This document shows positions 1 to 9,778 of a DNA stretch of 64,000 bases, in pieces. The notes beneath the pieces are model-generated. The model saw only the letters and a list, made by a program, of their open reading frames with translations, made no database searches and was not told the DNA's origin. Numbering within the stretch: position 1 is the first letter of the stretch; every line of letters starts with the position of its first letter. The position numbers were made by a program, and so were the translations under genes. The DNA is from Gluconobacter cerinus. GTDB lineage: Bacteria; Pseudomonadota; Alphaproteobacteria; Acetobacterales; Acetobacteraceae. The stretch covers positions 558,001-622,000 of the forward strand of contig NZ_BEWM01000001.1 in assembly GCF_002723935.1 (NCBI RefSeq), given 5' to 3'.

Positions 1-951
1 GATACCGCTCTCAGCCGCATATCCGATCGCAGACGGAACGCCAGAGTCCGGCACTGGCACGACAACATCTGCTTCGACTGCCGTCTCGCGTGCCAGCTCT
101 GCACCGATGCGCTTGCGGGCTTCATAGACAGGCTGGCCTTCAAGCACTGAATCAGGCCTTGCAAAGTAGATGTATTCAAAAACGCAGAAGCGCCCACCCT
201 GATCGCCAAACGGGCGAAGGGACCGAAGCCCCTCAGAGTTTATCACCACGATTTCGCCTGGCTCGATGTCCCGAACGTATTCCGCACCAATGATGTCGAG
301 CGCACAGGTCTCACTGGAAAGAACCCAGCCACCGTTCGAATCTTCGTAACCCGGCATCCGGCCAAGAACCAGCGGACGAACGCCCAATGGGTCACGCATA
401 CCAATCAGGCCATCATCGGGCGTCAGGGTAATGAGGGAGTAAGCCCCCTTCACCTGCTTGACGGCGTCAATGAAGCGATCGAGTACCGTGGTATAGAGGG
501 AAATGGCGATGAGATGGATGAAGACTTCCGTATCCGTAGAGGAATGGAAGATACATCCGCGCTTCACCAGCGCTTGCTTCAGTGTGGCAGAGTTGGTCAG
601 ATTTCCGTTATGGGCAACGGCCAGACCACCGAACTCGTAATCCGCATACAGCGGCTGCACATTCCGGACATGCGTTCCGCCTGTGGTGGCGTATCGGTTA
701 TGACCGATGGCAACACTTCCAGGCAGCGTTGCCATGACACGGCTGTCTCCGAAGACATCACCAACCAACCCCAGACCTTTATGCTGATGGAACCGTTCGT
801 TATCGAAACTGACGATTCCGGCAGCTTCCTGACCACGATGCTGAAGCGCATGGAGTCCAAGAGCGGTCAGGGCAGACGCATCAGGCACGCCCCAGACGCC
901 GAAAACGCCACATTCCTCGTAAGGACGGTTAAGAGTATCGGAGGCAGTCAT
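1..951 (-). CDS. purF: Amidophosphoribosyltransferase PurF, 3' end outside window
   Basis: This enzyme catalyses the first committed step of purine synthesis, transferring glutamine amide nitrogen to PRPP in the cytosol. The reading frame runs from an ATG at 951 to the window edge without a stop, giving 317 residues. The N-terminal part is a class II glutamine amidotransferase: a short propeptide is followed by EECGVFGVWG, whose Cys14 would become the N-terminal nucleophile, then HRGQEAAGI, GHNRYATTGG and the HNGNL loop. The last visible residues (VPVPDSGVPSAIGYAAESG) begin the phosphoribosyltransferase domain in the B. subtilis style. A GGAAAGG sequence precedes the start. It lies 25 bases downstream of cvpA on the same strand, the usual pairing. 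The C-terminal PRPP loop and any Fe-S cysteines are not visible. Confidence 0.96.
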   Translation of the reverse strand, partial: MTASDTLNRPYEECGVFGVWGVPDASALTALGLHALQHRGQEAAGIVSFDNERFHQHKGLGLVGDVFGDSRVMATLPGSVAIGHNRYATTGGTHVRNVQPLYADYEFGGLAVAHNGNLTNSATLKQALVKRGCIFHSSTDTEVFIHLIAISLYTTVLDRFIDAVKQVKGAYSLITLTPDDGLIGMRDPLGVRPLVLGRMPGYEDSNGGWVLSSETCALDIIGAEYVRDIEPGEIVVINSEGLRSLRPFGDQGGRFCVFEYIYFARPDSVLEGQPVYEARKRIGAELARETAVEADVVVPVPDSGVPSAIGYAAESGI

Positions 952-976
952 GCAGTTCGGCCTTTCCGGACTGGGT

Positions 977-1540
977 TCACAACGACGCGTCATGACCGCT
1001 TGTGGGCGGCGATGCAAGATGTGGTTGCAATGAATGTGGCAGATAACCGGCAAGTCGGGATGCTCCGGCCTCAATATATGGCCCGGTGAAGCTTCCCTGC
1101 ATCAGGTAGGAGGTCCAGGACCCGAAAAAAGACCCTGCCAGCAGATAAAGTGCGATCAGCATCACATATCCGCGCAGAATGCCGAAAATAGCGCCCAGTA
1201 TGCGATCTACGCCGCCAAAAAGAGTGCCCCTCACCGCTGCACCGACACGTCCGGCGATCGTCGTCAGGGTCAGGAGGATGACGATGAACAGGACTGCGGC
1301 GCTTGCGCTTTCCGCCAGCCAGCTCTCATGCAGATAGGGAGAGATCCATGGAACCAGGGCAGCATGGAACCGATAGGTGAGAATGACGGCCGAAGCCCAG
1401 GCGACAAGCCCGGAAAGCTCTGTGGTAAAACCGCGTGTCAGCCCCCAGAGAGCAGACAGACCAATCACGATCAGCACGCCGATATCCAGCCGGCTCAGGT
1501 CATCCGGCGAAATATGAGACAGATCTGGAAGAGAGGGCAT
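977..1540 (-). CDS. cvpA: CvpA family inner-membrane protein
   Basis: The product has 187 residues and is typical for the CvpA (colicin V production) family, a small membrane protein of unclear biochemical role often cotranscribed with purF. Four hydrophobic segments can be seen, around residues 20-38, 43-62, 80-100 and 120-145, with the conserved WGLTRGF stretch between the first two and GGVDRILGAIFGILRG before the last. The C-terminal tail is polar (HLASPPTSGHDASL). The start is an ATG three bases after the stop of the upstream gene, and purF begins 25 bases downstream, so the three probably form one transcript. The family assignment is firm; function remains open. Confidence 0.9.
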   Translation of the reverse strand: MPSLPDLSHISPDDLSRLDIGVLIVIGLSALWGLTRGFTTELSGLVAWASAVILTYRFHAALVPWISPYLHESWLAESASAAVLFIVILLTLTTIAGRVGAAVRGTLFGGVDRILGAIFGILRGYVMLIALYLLAGSFFGSWTSYLMQGSFTGPYIEAGASRLAGYLPHSLQPHLASPPTSGHDASL

Positions 1541-1543
1541 GGC

Positions 1544-1846
1544 TCAGGGCAATTTGGTGGAACGATAGTGGCCGCCTTTACGCGGACGGATGCCATTAGC
1601 ACGAAGTTCTTCCGCAAGGCGGATTCTTTCGTTCAGTTCTGCCCAGACCTGATCGCCTTCAACGCCGCGGGCTTTCCATACCTTCTCAAGAAGACCGACG
1701 AAAGCCGCGCTTTCACGGACCAAACCGGCGCGATCATTGACCATGACATGCAGAACGCAGTTTGAAGCCGAATTGCCCAGCCGGGTCGCCAGTTTCGTGA
1801 CTTTGCGGGTTTTCCGGAATGGGAGAAGGTCTTCCTTAAGCGGCAT
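1544..1846 (-). CDS. Small conserved-looking protein of unknown function
   Basis: This frame encodes about 100 residues, beginning MPLKEDLLPFRKTRKVTKL and ending GHYRSTKLP. It is basic, without a signal peptide or membrane segment, and I do not recognise a family. An in-frame ATG exists upstream at 1900, but it lies on the far side of a perfect 14-bp hairpin (1858-1894) that looks like the end of the thiC transcript, so the ATG at 1846 is preferred. No strong ribosome site is visible before either. It ends three bases before cvpA, so coupling to cvpA-purF is likely. Because its strand and tight spacing fit an operon, I treat it as real, but the function is unknown. Confidence 0.6.
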   Translation of the reverse strand: MPLKEDLLPFRKTRKVTKLATRLGNSASNCVLHVMVNDRAGLVRESAAFVGLLEKVWKARGVEGDQVWAELNERIRLAEELRANGIRPRKGGHYRSTKLP

Positions 1847-1857
1847 CACTATATGAT

Positions 1858-1894
1858 GAGGGTGATGGCCTATGGACGCAAGGCCATCACCCTC
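1858..1894 (-). terminator. Perfect 14-bp hairpin after thiC
   Basis: GAGGGTGATGGCCT (1858-1871) and AGGCCATCACCCTC (1881-1894) pair perfectly around a 9-base loop, starting about 20 bases after the thiC stop. There is no clear U-tract on the minus strand, so it may be a weak or Rho-assisted terminator or an RNA-stabilising hairpin. Confidence 0.65.
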
Positions 1895-1913
1895 AATCAT
1901 TCCGCGTCAGGTG

Positions 1914-3833
<1,920 letters not shown>

Positions 3834-3841
3834 TCAACACC

Positions 3842-3967
3842 ATTCCCTCCGCCGGTTCTAACCGGATCAGGTTTCCCGGATGCAGGATGCACCCGGCAGG
3901 GTCGTCACACCGCAGACCTTACAGTCCTTCAGTGACCTCTCAGCTTCTTTTGGCGAAGCTCCCCCTG
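3842..3967 (-). promoter_or_regulatory. TPP riboswitch (THI element) upstream of thiC
   Basis: The minus strand shows the two conserved halves of the THI box: GGGGGAGCTTCGCC followed by GCTGAGAGG in the 5' half (about 3967-3935), and AAACCTGATCCGGTT followed by CCGGCGGAGGGAATG in the 3' half (about 3876-3841). Between them is an enlarged P3-like arm (GGGTGCATCCTGCATCC pairs on itself). The aptamer lies about 75 bases ahead of the thiC start, which is the standard arrangement in Proteobacteria. Confidence 0.93.
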
Positions 3968-4074
3968 GTAGGGGCCACACTCATCGCATCGGCTTCGTCC
4001 TGTCAATGCGTTTCACCGTGAAGTGTGTCGGGGAACCAGCTATGACCTGCTTTACGTTTTGAGGAGACACGCTC

Positions 4075-4572
4075 TTGAACCTGTATGTTTTCTATCTCGG
4101 TGGCGCAGCACCCGGCGCGAACATCGAAGTTCATGATGTTCAGTTTGCGATCGCGAACAAGCCGGAAGATGCTTATCCATCACTTGCAGAACGCTGGTTT
4201 GGGGTTCGGAATTCCCTGCACGTCGATGCTTATGGCATCATCACATGGGCGGACGGACACGCCGTCACACTCAGTCCTGAAAAGCCTACAGGCACCCAAT
4301 CGCTCTATTTCATCAATATGGGTGGATATGCGGCCGGTGAGTTGAAGGAAGAGCACGCTTTTACCTTCCTCGTCGCCACATCGGCAGAGGATGCCAAGGC
4401 AAAAGCCAAAAAGACCCTATTACCGGGCTATGACCATCGCCACCGCGACAACTTCATGGAAGTGGATGACTGTCTGCCGCTGGAACAGATTGATGGGCTT
4501 TATATCCATCTGACTCCACAGAACGACGGGCACCCTATCACAGCGCTTTGGCAAGGGTACCGAAAGATCTGA
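4075..4572 (+). CDS. DUF1543 domain protein
   Basis: The 165-residue product starts MNLYVFYLGGAAPGANIEVHDVQF, which matches the characteristic opening of the DUF1543 family; the second half repeats the same general theme (HTFL-like strand, GYDHRHRDNFMEVDDC). No signal peptide or membrane segment is visible, so it should be cytosolic. The start is a TTG at 4075 preceded by GAGGAGA at a good distance; no ATG lies nearby in frame. It is followed 31 bases later by a gamma-glutamylcyclotransferase-like gene on the same strand, so the two may be cotranscribed. DUF1543 has no established function, and nothing in the sequence adds one. Confidence 0.85.
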   Translation: MNLYVFYLGGAAPGANIEVHDVQFAIANKPEDAYPSLAERWFGVRNSLHVDAYGIITWADGHAVTLSPEKPTGTQSLYFINMGGYAAGELKEEHAFTFLVATSAEDAKAKAKKTLLPGYDHRHRDNFMEVDDCLPLEQIDGLYIHLTPQNDGHPITALWQGYRKI

Positions 4573-4603
4573 TGTCCCTGCGCTTTATCTTACGGAGCTA
4601 CTC

Positions 4604-4951
4604 ATGCCTGACCAGAGGCCGGTTTATCTGTTTTCTTACGGAACACTCCAGCAACCCGAGATTCAGCTGTCCTCATTCGGTCGCCTGCTGCATGGTGAAG
4701 AAGATGCGATGACGGGCTATCAAGCGTCGATGATGGAAATCACGGACGCTGCTGTCATCAAGGCCAGCGGCAAACGCTTTCATCCTGTTATTCACCCGAG
4801 TGACAATCCACAGGACGAAATCACAGGGCAAGTCTTTCGCATCACTGAAGCTGAGCTTCTCGCTGCAGATGCTTATGAAGTGTCCAGCTACAAGAGGGTG
4901 CAAGTTACACTGCGCTCAGGCAAAAATGCGTGGGTCTACGTGCTCGCCTGA
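4604..4951 (+). CDS. AIG2-like / gamma-glutamylcyclotransferase family protein
   Basis: This is a 115-residue protein of the AIG2/GGCT fold. It shows the substrate loop FSYGTLQ at residues 10-16 and the acidic segment TEAELLAADAYE near 84-95, where the catalytic glutamate of the family sits. Members release 5-oxoproline from gamma-glutamyl amino acids or act on related gamma-glutamyl amines; the exact substrate cannot be read from sequence. A GGAG ribosome site precedes the ATG. It lies just after the DUF1543 gene and before a strong bidirectional terminator, so the pair looks like a two-gene operon. Confidence 0.82.
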   Translation: MPDQRPVYLFSYGTLQQPEIQLSSFGRLLHGEEDAMTGYQASMMEITDAAVIKASGKRFHPVIHPSDNPQDEITGQVFRITEAELLAADAYEVSSYKRVQVTLRSGKNAWVYVLA

Positions 4952-4966
4952 CCAGCTCAGAATCAA

Positions 4967-4996
4967 AAAAGGCAGCCAGTGACCCGGCTGCCTTTT
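4967..4996. terminator. Bidirectional terminator between AIG2-like gene and hemA
   Basis: AAAAGGCAGCC (4967-4977) pairs with GGCTGCCTTTT (4986-4996) with an 8-base loop. A run of A precedes it and a run of T follows it, so it can terminate transcription from both sides, serving the AIG2-like gene and hemA. Confidence 0.88.
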
Positions 4997-5026
4997 CCAA
5001 AATTCAGAACGCTGGCCTACCTGACT

Positions 5027-6238
5027 TCAGGCAGCCTCAGAGCGCTTGAGCTGACGTTCGCGCCAAAGCGTGGAGAGTGCTTCAACCAGTTCATCAATTG
5101 CTTCGTTCGTATGAAGCGGCGTCGGCGTCAGACGCAGACGCTCCGTTCCGCGCGGGACGGTCGGGAAGTTAATCGGCTGGATGTAATGCCCAAAGCGGTT
5201 CAGCAACTCATCGGAGAGATCCCGACATAGCTCAGCCTCACCCACCATGACGGGTACGATATGGCTTGGATTGCCGACATGCGGAATACCTGCCTTGTCC
5301 AGAGCAGCCCGCAGATAGGCTACAGCACGCTGCTGTCCTTCACGTTCTGCGCTGCTGCGCTTGAGATAACGGACACTGGCCAGAGCACCCGCAGCAATCA
5401 TCGGCGGCAGAGCCGTGGAGAAAATGAAGCCTGAACCGAAAGAGCGCACGAAATCGCAAAGCGGCGCGGAGGCAGCAATATAGCCGCCCACAACGCCATA
5501 CCCCTTGCCGAGCGTCCCTTCGATCACCGTCAGACGATGAGACAGGCCTAGCTTCTCAGCCACGCCCGCACCATGATCGCCGTACATGCCTACGGCATGA
5601 ACTTCATCAAGGTAGGTCATGGCGCCGTATTTGTCGGCCAGATCACAGAACGCTTCGATCGGGGCGATATCGCCATCCATGGAATAGACGGACTCAAATG
5701 CGATGATCTTCGGAACGTCTGCTGGAAGTTCCTTCAGGCGACGCTCAAGATCTTCCACATCGTTGTGACGGAAAATCTGCTTTTCAGCGCGGGAATGACG
5801 GATGCCCTCAATCATGGAGGCATGGTTCAGTTCATCCGACAGAACCACACAGTTCCGTAGCCGGCCTGCAATAGTGCCGAGCGTTACCCAGTTGGACAGA
5901 TAGCCCGAGTTGAAAAGCAGGGCGCTTTCTTTCCCGTGAAGGGAAGCCAGCTCTTTTTCCAGTTCCACATGATAGTGGTTCGTGCCGGAAATGTTGCGCG
6001 TTCCACCTGCGCCAGCGCCCGTCTCATCAAGGGCATCATGCATCGCCTTGAGGACTTCCGGGTGTTGCCCCATGCCGAGATAATCGTTGGAACACCACAC
6101 TGTGACGTCACGACCGAGCCCATGATGATAGGCTTTCGGGAAATTGCCGGACCGGCGCTCAAGTTCCGCAAAGTAACGGTAGCTGCCATCGGCGCGCAGA
6201 CCGTCCAAGGCGGACTGGAACATCGCATCATAATTCAT
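5027..6238 (-). CDS. hemA: 5-aminolevulinate synthase HemA (C4 pathway)
   Basis: This PLP enzyme condenses glycine with succinyl-CoA to 5-aminolevulinate, the first step of heme synthesis in Alphaproteobacteria. The 403-residue length is typical. Visible motifs are VWCSNDYLGMGQHPEVL near the start, GAGAGGTRNISGT, HASMIEGIRHS, the EVHAVGMYG segment with the PLP-binding aspartate, and EGTLGKGYG, where the lysine at about residue 245 would form the Schiff base. The ATG at 6238 has a GGAGAA ribosome site; upstream in-frame codons lie within the preceding gene and are not needed. The start overlaps the stop of a LysR regulator by ATGA, so the two are translationally coupled, which is unusual for hemA. 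Confidence 0.96.
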   Translation of the reverse strand: MNYDAMFQSALDGLRADGSYRYFAELERRSGNFPKAYHHGLGRDVTVWCSNDYLGMGQHPEVLKAMHDALDETGAGAGGTRNISGTNHYHVELEKELASLHGKESALLFNSGYLSNWVTLGTIAGRLRNCVVLSDELNHASMIEGIRHSRAEKQIFRHNDVEDLERRLKELPADVPKIIAFESVYSMDGDIAPIEAFCDLADKYGAMTYLDEVHAVGMYGDHGAGVAEKLGLSHRLTVIEGTLGKGYGVVGGYIAASAPLCDFVRSFGSGFIFSTALPPMIAAGALASVRYLKRSSAEREGQQRAVAYLRAALDKAGIPHVGNPSHIVPVMVGEAELCRDLSDELLNRFGHYIQPINFPTVPRGTERLRLTPTPLHTNEAIDELVEALSTLWRERQLKRSEAA

Positions 6239-7188
6239 CGCGTTTTCTCCTGCGCGGCACTGTAATCCTGTGAAATCTTTCCGCCAAGTGCCTGCTCCAG
6301 ATAGGCCAGCAGAACACGGAGCCGCGCAGGCATCTGCATCCGGGTGGCACCACACCCCACGACCATAAACCAGACAGACAGAACACTGCCCCGCCACTTG
6401 GGCAGAACCTCAACCAATCGCCCCGCATCCAGATCCCTCCGCAGCATGAAATCTGGCAGAAGCGCTAGGCCTGAGCCATTTCGGAGCGCGGGCAAAAGCA
6501 TGTCCCCACTATTCACCATCATCCTGCTTCGCAGGCGAACAGAAGCCTGCTGGCCGCTCTCATGCGTAAGTCGAAGCAGGTCTGGCAGATCGGAATTCGC
6601 GTAGAGCAACCCTGCATTGCCTGAAAGATCTTCCGGCTTTTCGATCGTCCCGAGTCTCTCTTTCATTTGTGGTGAACAGACCAGCCGCATCACGGAACGG
6701 CAAAGAAGATGAGCCCCTCCGTTGGTTACGGGAGCGAAGTCTCCCGGTGTAATGCGGACGGCTGCTTCAAACCGGCCACTCAGCAGATCGACGGTCCGAT
6801 CATCCAGATCAATCTCCATGGAAATATCCGGATACCGGTCCATAAATTCCGGCAGAACAGGTCCAAGAATATCCAGCCCGAACCCCATGGGAGCCGCCAG
6901 GCGGATCGTTCCTCTCGGACTGACTGAACCTTCCCGTAATTCTGCTTCCAATCCTTCGCCATCAGCCAACATCCGCCGGGCACGTTCCAGGCACGCCACT
7001 CCAGCCGATGTCAGGGAAAGATGACGCGCACTTCGCTGAAAAAGAGTCGTTTTCAGGCGATGCTCCAGACGCGCAATCACCTTGGACACTGTAGGCGGAG
7101 ACAGCCCAAGAGTGCGCGCTGCAGAGGCGAACGAGCCGCTTTCAGCGACACGGGCAAAAACAGCCCAGCCTTCCAGATCGGGGAGCAT
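6235..7188 (-). CDS. LysR-type transcriptional regulator
   Basis: The 317-residue product has an N-terminal winged helix-turn-helix (residues about 5-65, with GSFASAARTLGLSPPTVSKVIARLEHRL) and a LysR substrate-binding domain from about residue 90 onward (RGTIRLAAPMGFG, LPEFMDRYPDI, GLALLPDFMLRRDL). Such proteins usually control a divergently transcribed neighbour in response to a small ligand. The neighbour here is a pirin gene starting 112 bases away on the other strand, a pairing seen in many Proteobacteria. Its 3' end overlaps hemA by four bases, so readthrough and coupling to heme synthesis are possible. The ligand is unknown. Confidence 0.9.
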   Translation of the reverse strand: MLPDLEGWAVFARVAESGSFASAARTLGLSPPTVSKVIARLEHRLKTTLFQRSARHLSLTSAGVACLERARRMLADGEGLEAELREGSVSPRGTIRLAAPMGFGLDILGPVLPEFMDRYPDISMEIDLDDRTVDLLSGRFEAAVRITPGDFAPVTNGGAHLLCRSVMRLVCSPQMKERLGTIEKPEDLSGNAGLLYANSDLPDLLRLTHESGQQASVRLRSRMMVNSGDMLLPALRNGSGLALLPDFMLRRDLDAGRLVEVLPKWRGSVLSVWFMVVGCGATRMQMPARLRVLLAYLEQALGGKISQDYSAAQEKTR

Positions 7189-7300
7189 ACAGCCTCTCTA
7201 AGATGCGCTTTATGGAAACTTCATATTTCCATCAATTCCATTTTCTTTACGCCACATTGCGCCCATCTTGAAGGCCATAACCTTTACTGAGGAGCGACCA

Positions 7301-8005
7301 ATGCTCGATATCAGACCCTTCTCCTCGCTTGGCCACGCCAACCATGGATGGCTGGACGCCCGGCATCATTTCTCTTTCGCTGGCTACACGGATCGGCACC
7401 GTATGCACTGGGGCCGTCTGCGCGTCTGGAACGATGATAAAATCGAAGGTGGGACAGGCTTTGGCGCTCATCCGCACAAGGACATGGAAATCATCACCTA
7501 TGTTCGCACCGGAGCCATTTCTCACGAAGACAGCCTTGGCAACAAAGGCCGTACGGAAGCTGGCGACGTTCAGGTCATGTCTGCCGGCAGCGGCATCGTC
7601 CATGCCGAGTTCAATAAGGAAACCGAAGACACCACCCTCTTTCAGATCTGGATCATTCCCAATGAACCAGGTGGCACGCCCAGCTGGGGCACGCGTCCTT
7701 TTCCTAAGGACGCCCGCAGTGGACGGTTCGTAACCCTTGCCTCCGGCTTTTCAGAGGATGACGCTCTGCCGATCCGCGCCAAGGGACGCGTTTTGGGGGC
7801 AACCCTGAAAGCGGGCGAGACCCTGACTTTCGAAACGAGCCGGGAGAATTTTTCCTATCTCGTACCCGCAACAGGAAGTCTGGAAATCGAGGGGCGCACC
7901 GTTGCAACGCGGGACGGGGCAGCTCTTACGGATGTGGAAACCATCGTCATGACGGCCCTGGAAGACGCAGAGATCGTGCTGGTAGAAAGTGGCCCATTAG
8001 ACTGA
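7301..8005 (+). CDS. Pirin family protein (YhaK/quercetinase-like bicupin)
   Basis: The 234-residue product starts MLDIRPFSSLGHANHGWLD and carries the pirin metal site: GAHPHKDMEIITYV around residues 57-70 and SAGSGIVHAEFN around 101-112, giving the usual three histidines and a glutamate. Pirins are cytosolic non-heme iron cupins; some oxidise quercetin and others act as redox-responsive cofactors. The ATG at 7301 follows GAGGAG at good spacing; an upstream in-frame codon at 7268 is less likely. It is divergent from the LysR gene and is probably its target. The physiological substrate cannot be deduced. Confidence 0.92.
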   Translation: MLDIRPFSSLGHANHGWLDARHHFSFAGYTDRHRMHWGRLRVWNDDKIEGGTGFGAHPHKDMEIITYVRTGAISHEDSLGNKGRTEAGDVQVMSAGSGIVHAEFNKETEDTTLFQIWIIPNEPGGTPSWGTRPFPKDARSGRFVTLASGFSEDDALPIRAKGRVLGATLKAGETLTFETSRENFSYLVPATGSLEIEGRTVATRDGAALTDVETIVMTALEDAEIVLVESGPLD

Positions 8006-8013
8006 CGCGGAAG

Positions 8014-8044
8014 GGCGGAAACATCACGCAAAGGTGTTTCCGCC
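8014..8044 (+). repeat. Perfect 10-bp inverted repeat after the pirin gene
   Basis: GGCGGAAACA (8014-8023) pairs with TGTTTCCGCC (8035-8044) around an 11-base loop, starting nine bases after the pirin stop. It lacks a T-run, so it may be a Rho-assisted 3' end or a stabilising hairpin. Confidence 0.55.
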
Positions 8045-8136
8045 TCATGCTACACACGCCTTCTTCAAACGTTGTTATGACAGGGCCAAGTCCCACCGGA
8101 TGCGGCCAGTTTCTCCCTTGATGAGGAGTACGGGTC

Positions 8137-8496
8137 ATGACAACCACGACTGAGACCAAAGGCCAGAAATCCACCTCCCTGTTCGTCCGCTTCGGGGACT
8201 GGCTCAGCAATGCAAGCATGGACAGGTCTGGCCTGACGGAAGTTACAATCCGTCTGATGCGTGACGACTGTCACCTTGCCACCCGTGTGAGCGAAATTCA
8301 CAACACGGAAACCAACCCGCTCACCCCCAAGGAAGTCGAAACGCTCATGGGTGAGAAGCATCTCAAATATATTGCAGATCAGACGGGACAGTCGCTTGAG
8401 GCGATTGAGGATGCTCTGACACAAGTCCTCCCCATGCTTGCTAATCTGCTTCGCGTGGATCCAGAGCGCCTGTTCCAGTACCAGTGCAAGATCTGA
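8137..8496 (+). CDS. YidB-like (DUF937-type) small protein
   Basis: The product is 119 residues. Its C-terminal half, NPLTPKEVETLMGEKHLKYI followed by ADQTGQSLEAIEDAL and TQVLPMLANLL, resembles the end of the YidB/DUF937 family (a conserved three-helix unit with a Leu-Pro near the end). The glycine-rich N-terminal part found in longer YidB proteins is missing, replaced by a polar stretch. There is no signal peptide. A GAGGAG ribosome site precedes the ATG. It stands alone between the pirin gene and a terminator. Family membership is moderately supported; the role of the family is not settled. Confidence 0.65.
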   Translation: MTTTTETKGQKSTSLFVRFGDWLSNASMDRSGLTEVTIRLMRDDCHLATRVSEIHNTETNPLTPKEVETLMGEKHLKYIADQTGQSLEAIEDALTQVLPMLANLLRVDPERLFQYQCKI

Positions 8497-8502
8497 AGTC
8501 AT

Positions 8503-8541
8503 AACCGGCAGCTCTTTCATATTTTTAGAGAGCGGCCGGTT
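8503..8541 (+). terminator. Terminator after the YidB-like gene
   Basis: AACCGGC (8503-8509) and GCCGGTT (8535-8541) pair, with an inner GCTCT/AGAGC arm, followed by TTTT. It lies seven bases after the stop. The same region could also serve the convergent EAL-like gene ending at 8549. Confidence 0.75.
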
Positions 8542-8548
8542 TTGCCGG

Positions 8549-9538
8549 CTACAGCCCTTCGGCTGTTCGGGTCATACGTCGTCGTCTTGACCGACCGTCT
8601 ACACTGGCGAACCGCTCGGTAATCTGAGCGGTCGTTTCAGCACCCGCCAAAATAAGGCCAGACGCCTCAGAGCAACCGGTTTTCTGAACGAATTCCAGTT
8701 GCTTTGGCGTGTCCACACCCGTGGCACGAATGCACAAGCCCAGCGCTTTAACGGCTTCAAGAGCAGCACGATAAAAAACAACTGCACCTTCATCGAGCTC
8801 TGGCACACTTCCCTGCAAACTCCAGGACAGCGTAGATGCAGACAGAACTGCGAGATCAAACTGCACACCATCCAACAGGCCGCTGACGGCGCGTTCTCTC
8901 AGCAAAGTCAGACTGGAGACCGAGGAGCCAAATCCGTTCGTGAAGATCTGAACGCCACGGTCCCGAAGAGATGCCAGCGTGTAACAGACTTCGCGCTCCT
9001 CCTGAGCAATCCCGCTTTCCTGGAAAACCAGATCCAGACGTGAAATCGGAAACCCACTCTGATCCAGGACACTGTTCAAGCGACCATTGAAAGCGGTATC
9101 CGGCGCCTGATCGTCTTCAAGTGAAACCATGAGCCGCATACCATCTGGCCAGCTCGCGGCCTGCGTACAGGCAACCTGCAGGAGCTCCAGATCAAACTCT
9201 CTCTGCTGCTGCTCCAGCGGCTTGCGACGACTTCGCCTCACGGTCCGTCGGGGAATAGCCAACCAGAGCTGACTCATGTCCACCTGAGCACCAATCAGCT
9301 TTTCCATCCCCGCTCGGCCAGCCGCCATCCGAGGCAGCCATCGCAAAGGCGGCAGTGCACTTTTCTGGCGCGCCCGGCGACTGCGCAGAGTGGTAGCGAA
9401 CATCGTGGCACTCGTCGGAGAAATATTCGTCTCGGACCTCACAGGATCATCTCTTCGGTCTCTGGTCACAGCGCCAGTCACTCCGGGGCCAAATGAGGCT
9501 GCGTCCGCAAAACTGACATCCCGTCCTGCATCATCCAA
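8549..9538 (-). CDS. Degenerate EAL-domain protein, probably without phosphodiesterase activity
   Basis: The product has 329 residues. The first 80 are basic and low in conservation; residues about 110-315 follow the EAL fold: LDLVFQESG corresponds to the LEITES strand, FTNGFGSSVSSLTLLRE to the DDFGTGYSSL loop, VQFDLAVL to the LKIDRSF strand, ATGVDTPKQLEF to AEGVET, and GCSEASGLIL to the GCDxxQGY end. The metal-binding and catalytic residues are mostly replaced (no EAL motif, DD becomes NG, the lysine is lost, EGVE becomes TGVD). It therefore probably binds rather than cleaves c-di-GMP, or acts through protein contact. The TTG start at 9538 has AGGAGA upstream. It is divergent from an MFS carrier. 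Confidence 0.7.
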   Translation of the reverse strand: MDDAGRDVSFADAASFGPGVTGAVTRDRRDDPVRSETNISPTSATMFATTLRSRRARQKSALPPLRWLPRMAAGRAGMEKLIGAQVDMSQLWLAIPRRTVRRSRRKPLEQQQREFDLELLQVACTQAASWPDGMRLMVSLEDDQAPDTAFNGRLNSVLDQSGFPISRLDLVFQESGIAQEEREVCYTLASLRDRGVQIFTNGFGSSVSSLTLLRERAVSGLLDGVQFDLAVLSASTLSWSLQGSVPELDEGAVVFYRAALEAVKALGLCIRATGVDTPKQLEFVQKTGCSEASGLILAGAETTAQITERFASVDGRSRRRRMTRTAEGL

Positions 9539-9778
9539 TTTCGAACATCTCCTGTTCCATCTGTGCGACAGAATGACGGGAGAAGGCTAATTTTCCCTTA
9601 ACAACTCCCATTTCCCGCTCACTTTCCCGTGGGGACGCAACAAAATGGCTGTGGAACCAAGAGTGAAATTCTTCGTTCGCTCAATCAGGACAATTCTGCT
9701 ACCGATTCTGCTCAAGCGGATTTTCCGTGCCACTTCCTTCAAGCGCGCAGGTTCAATCTGCCTGTCAGGACATTGTTG

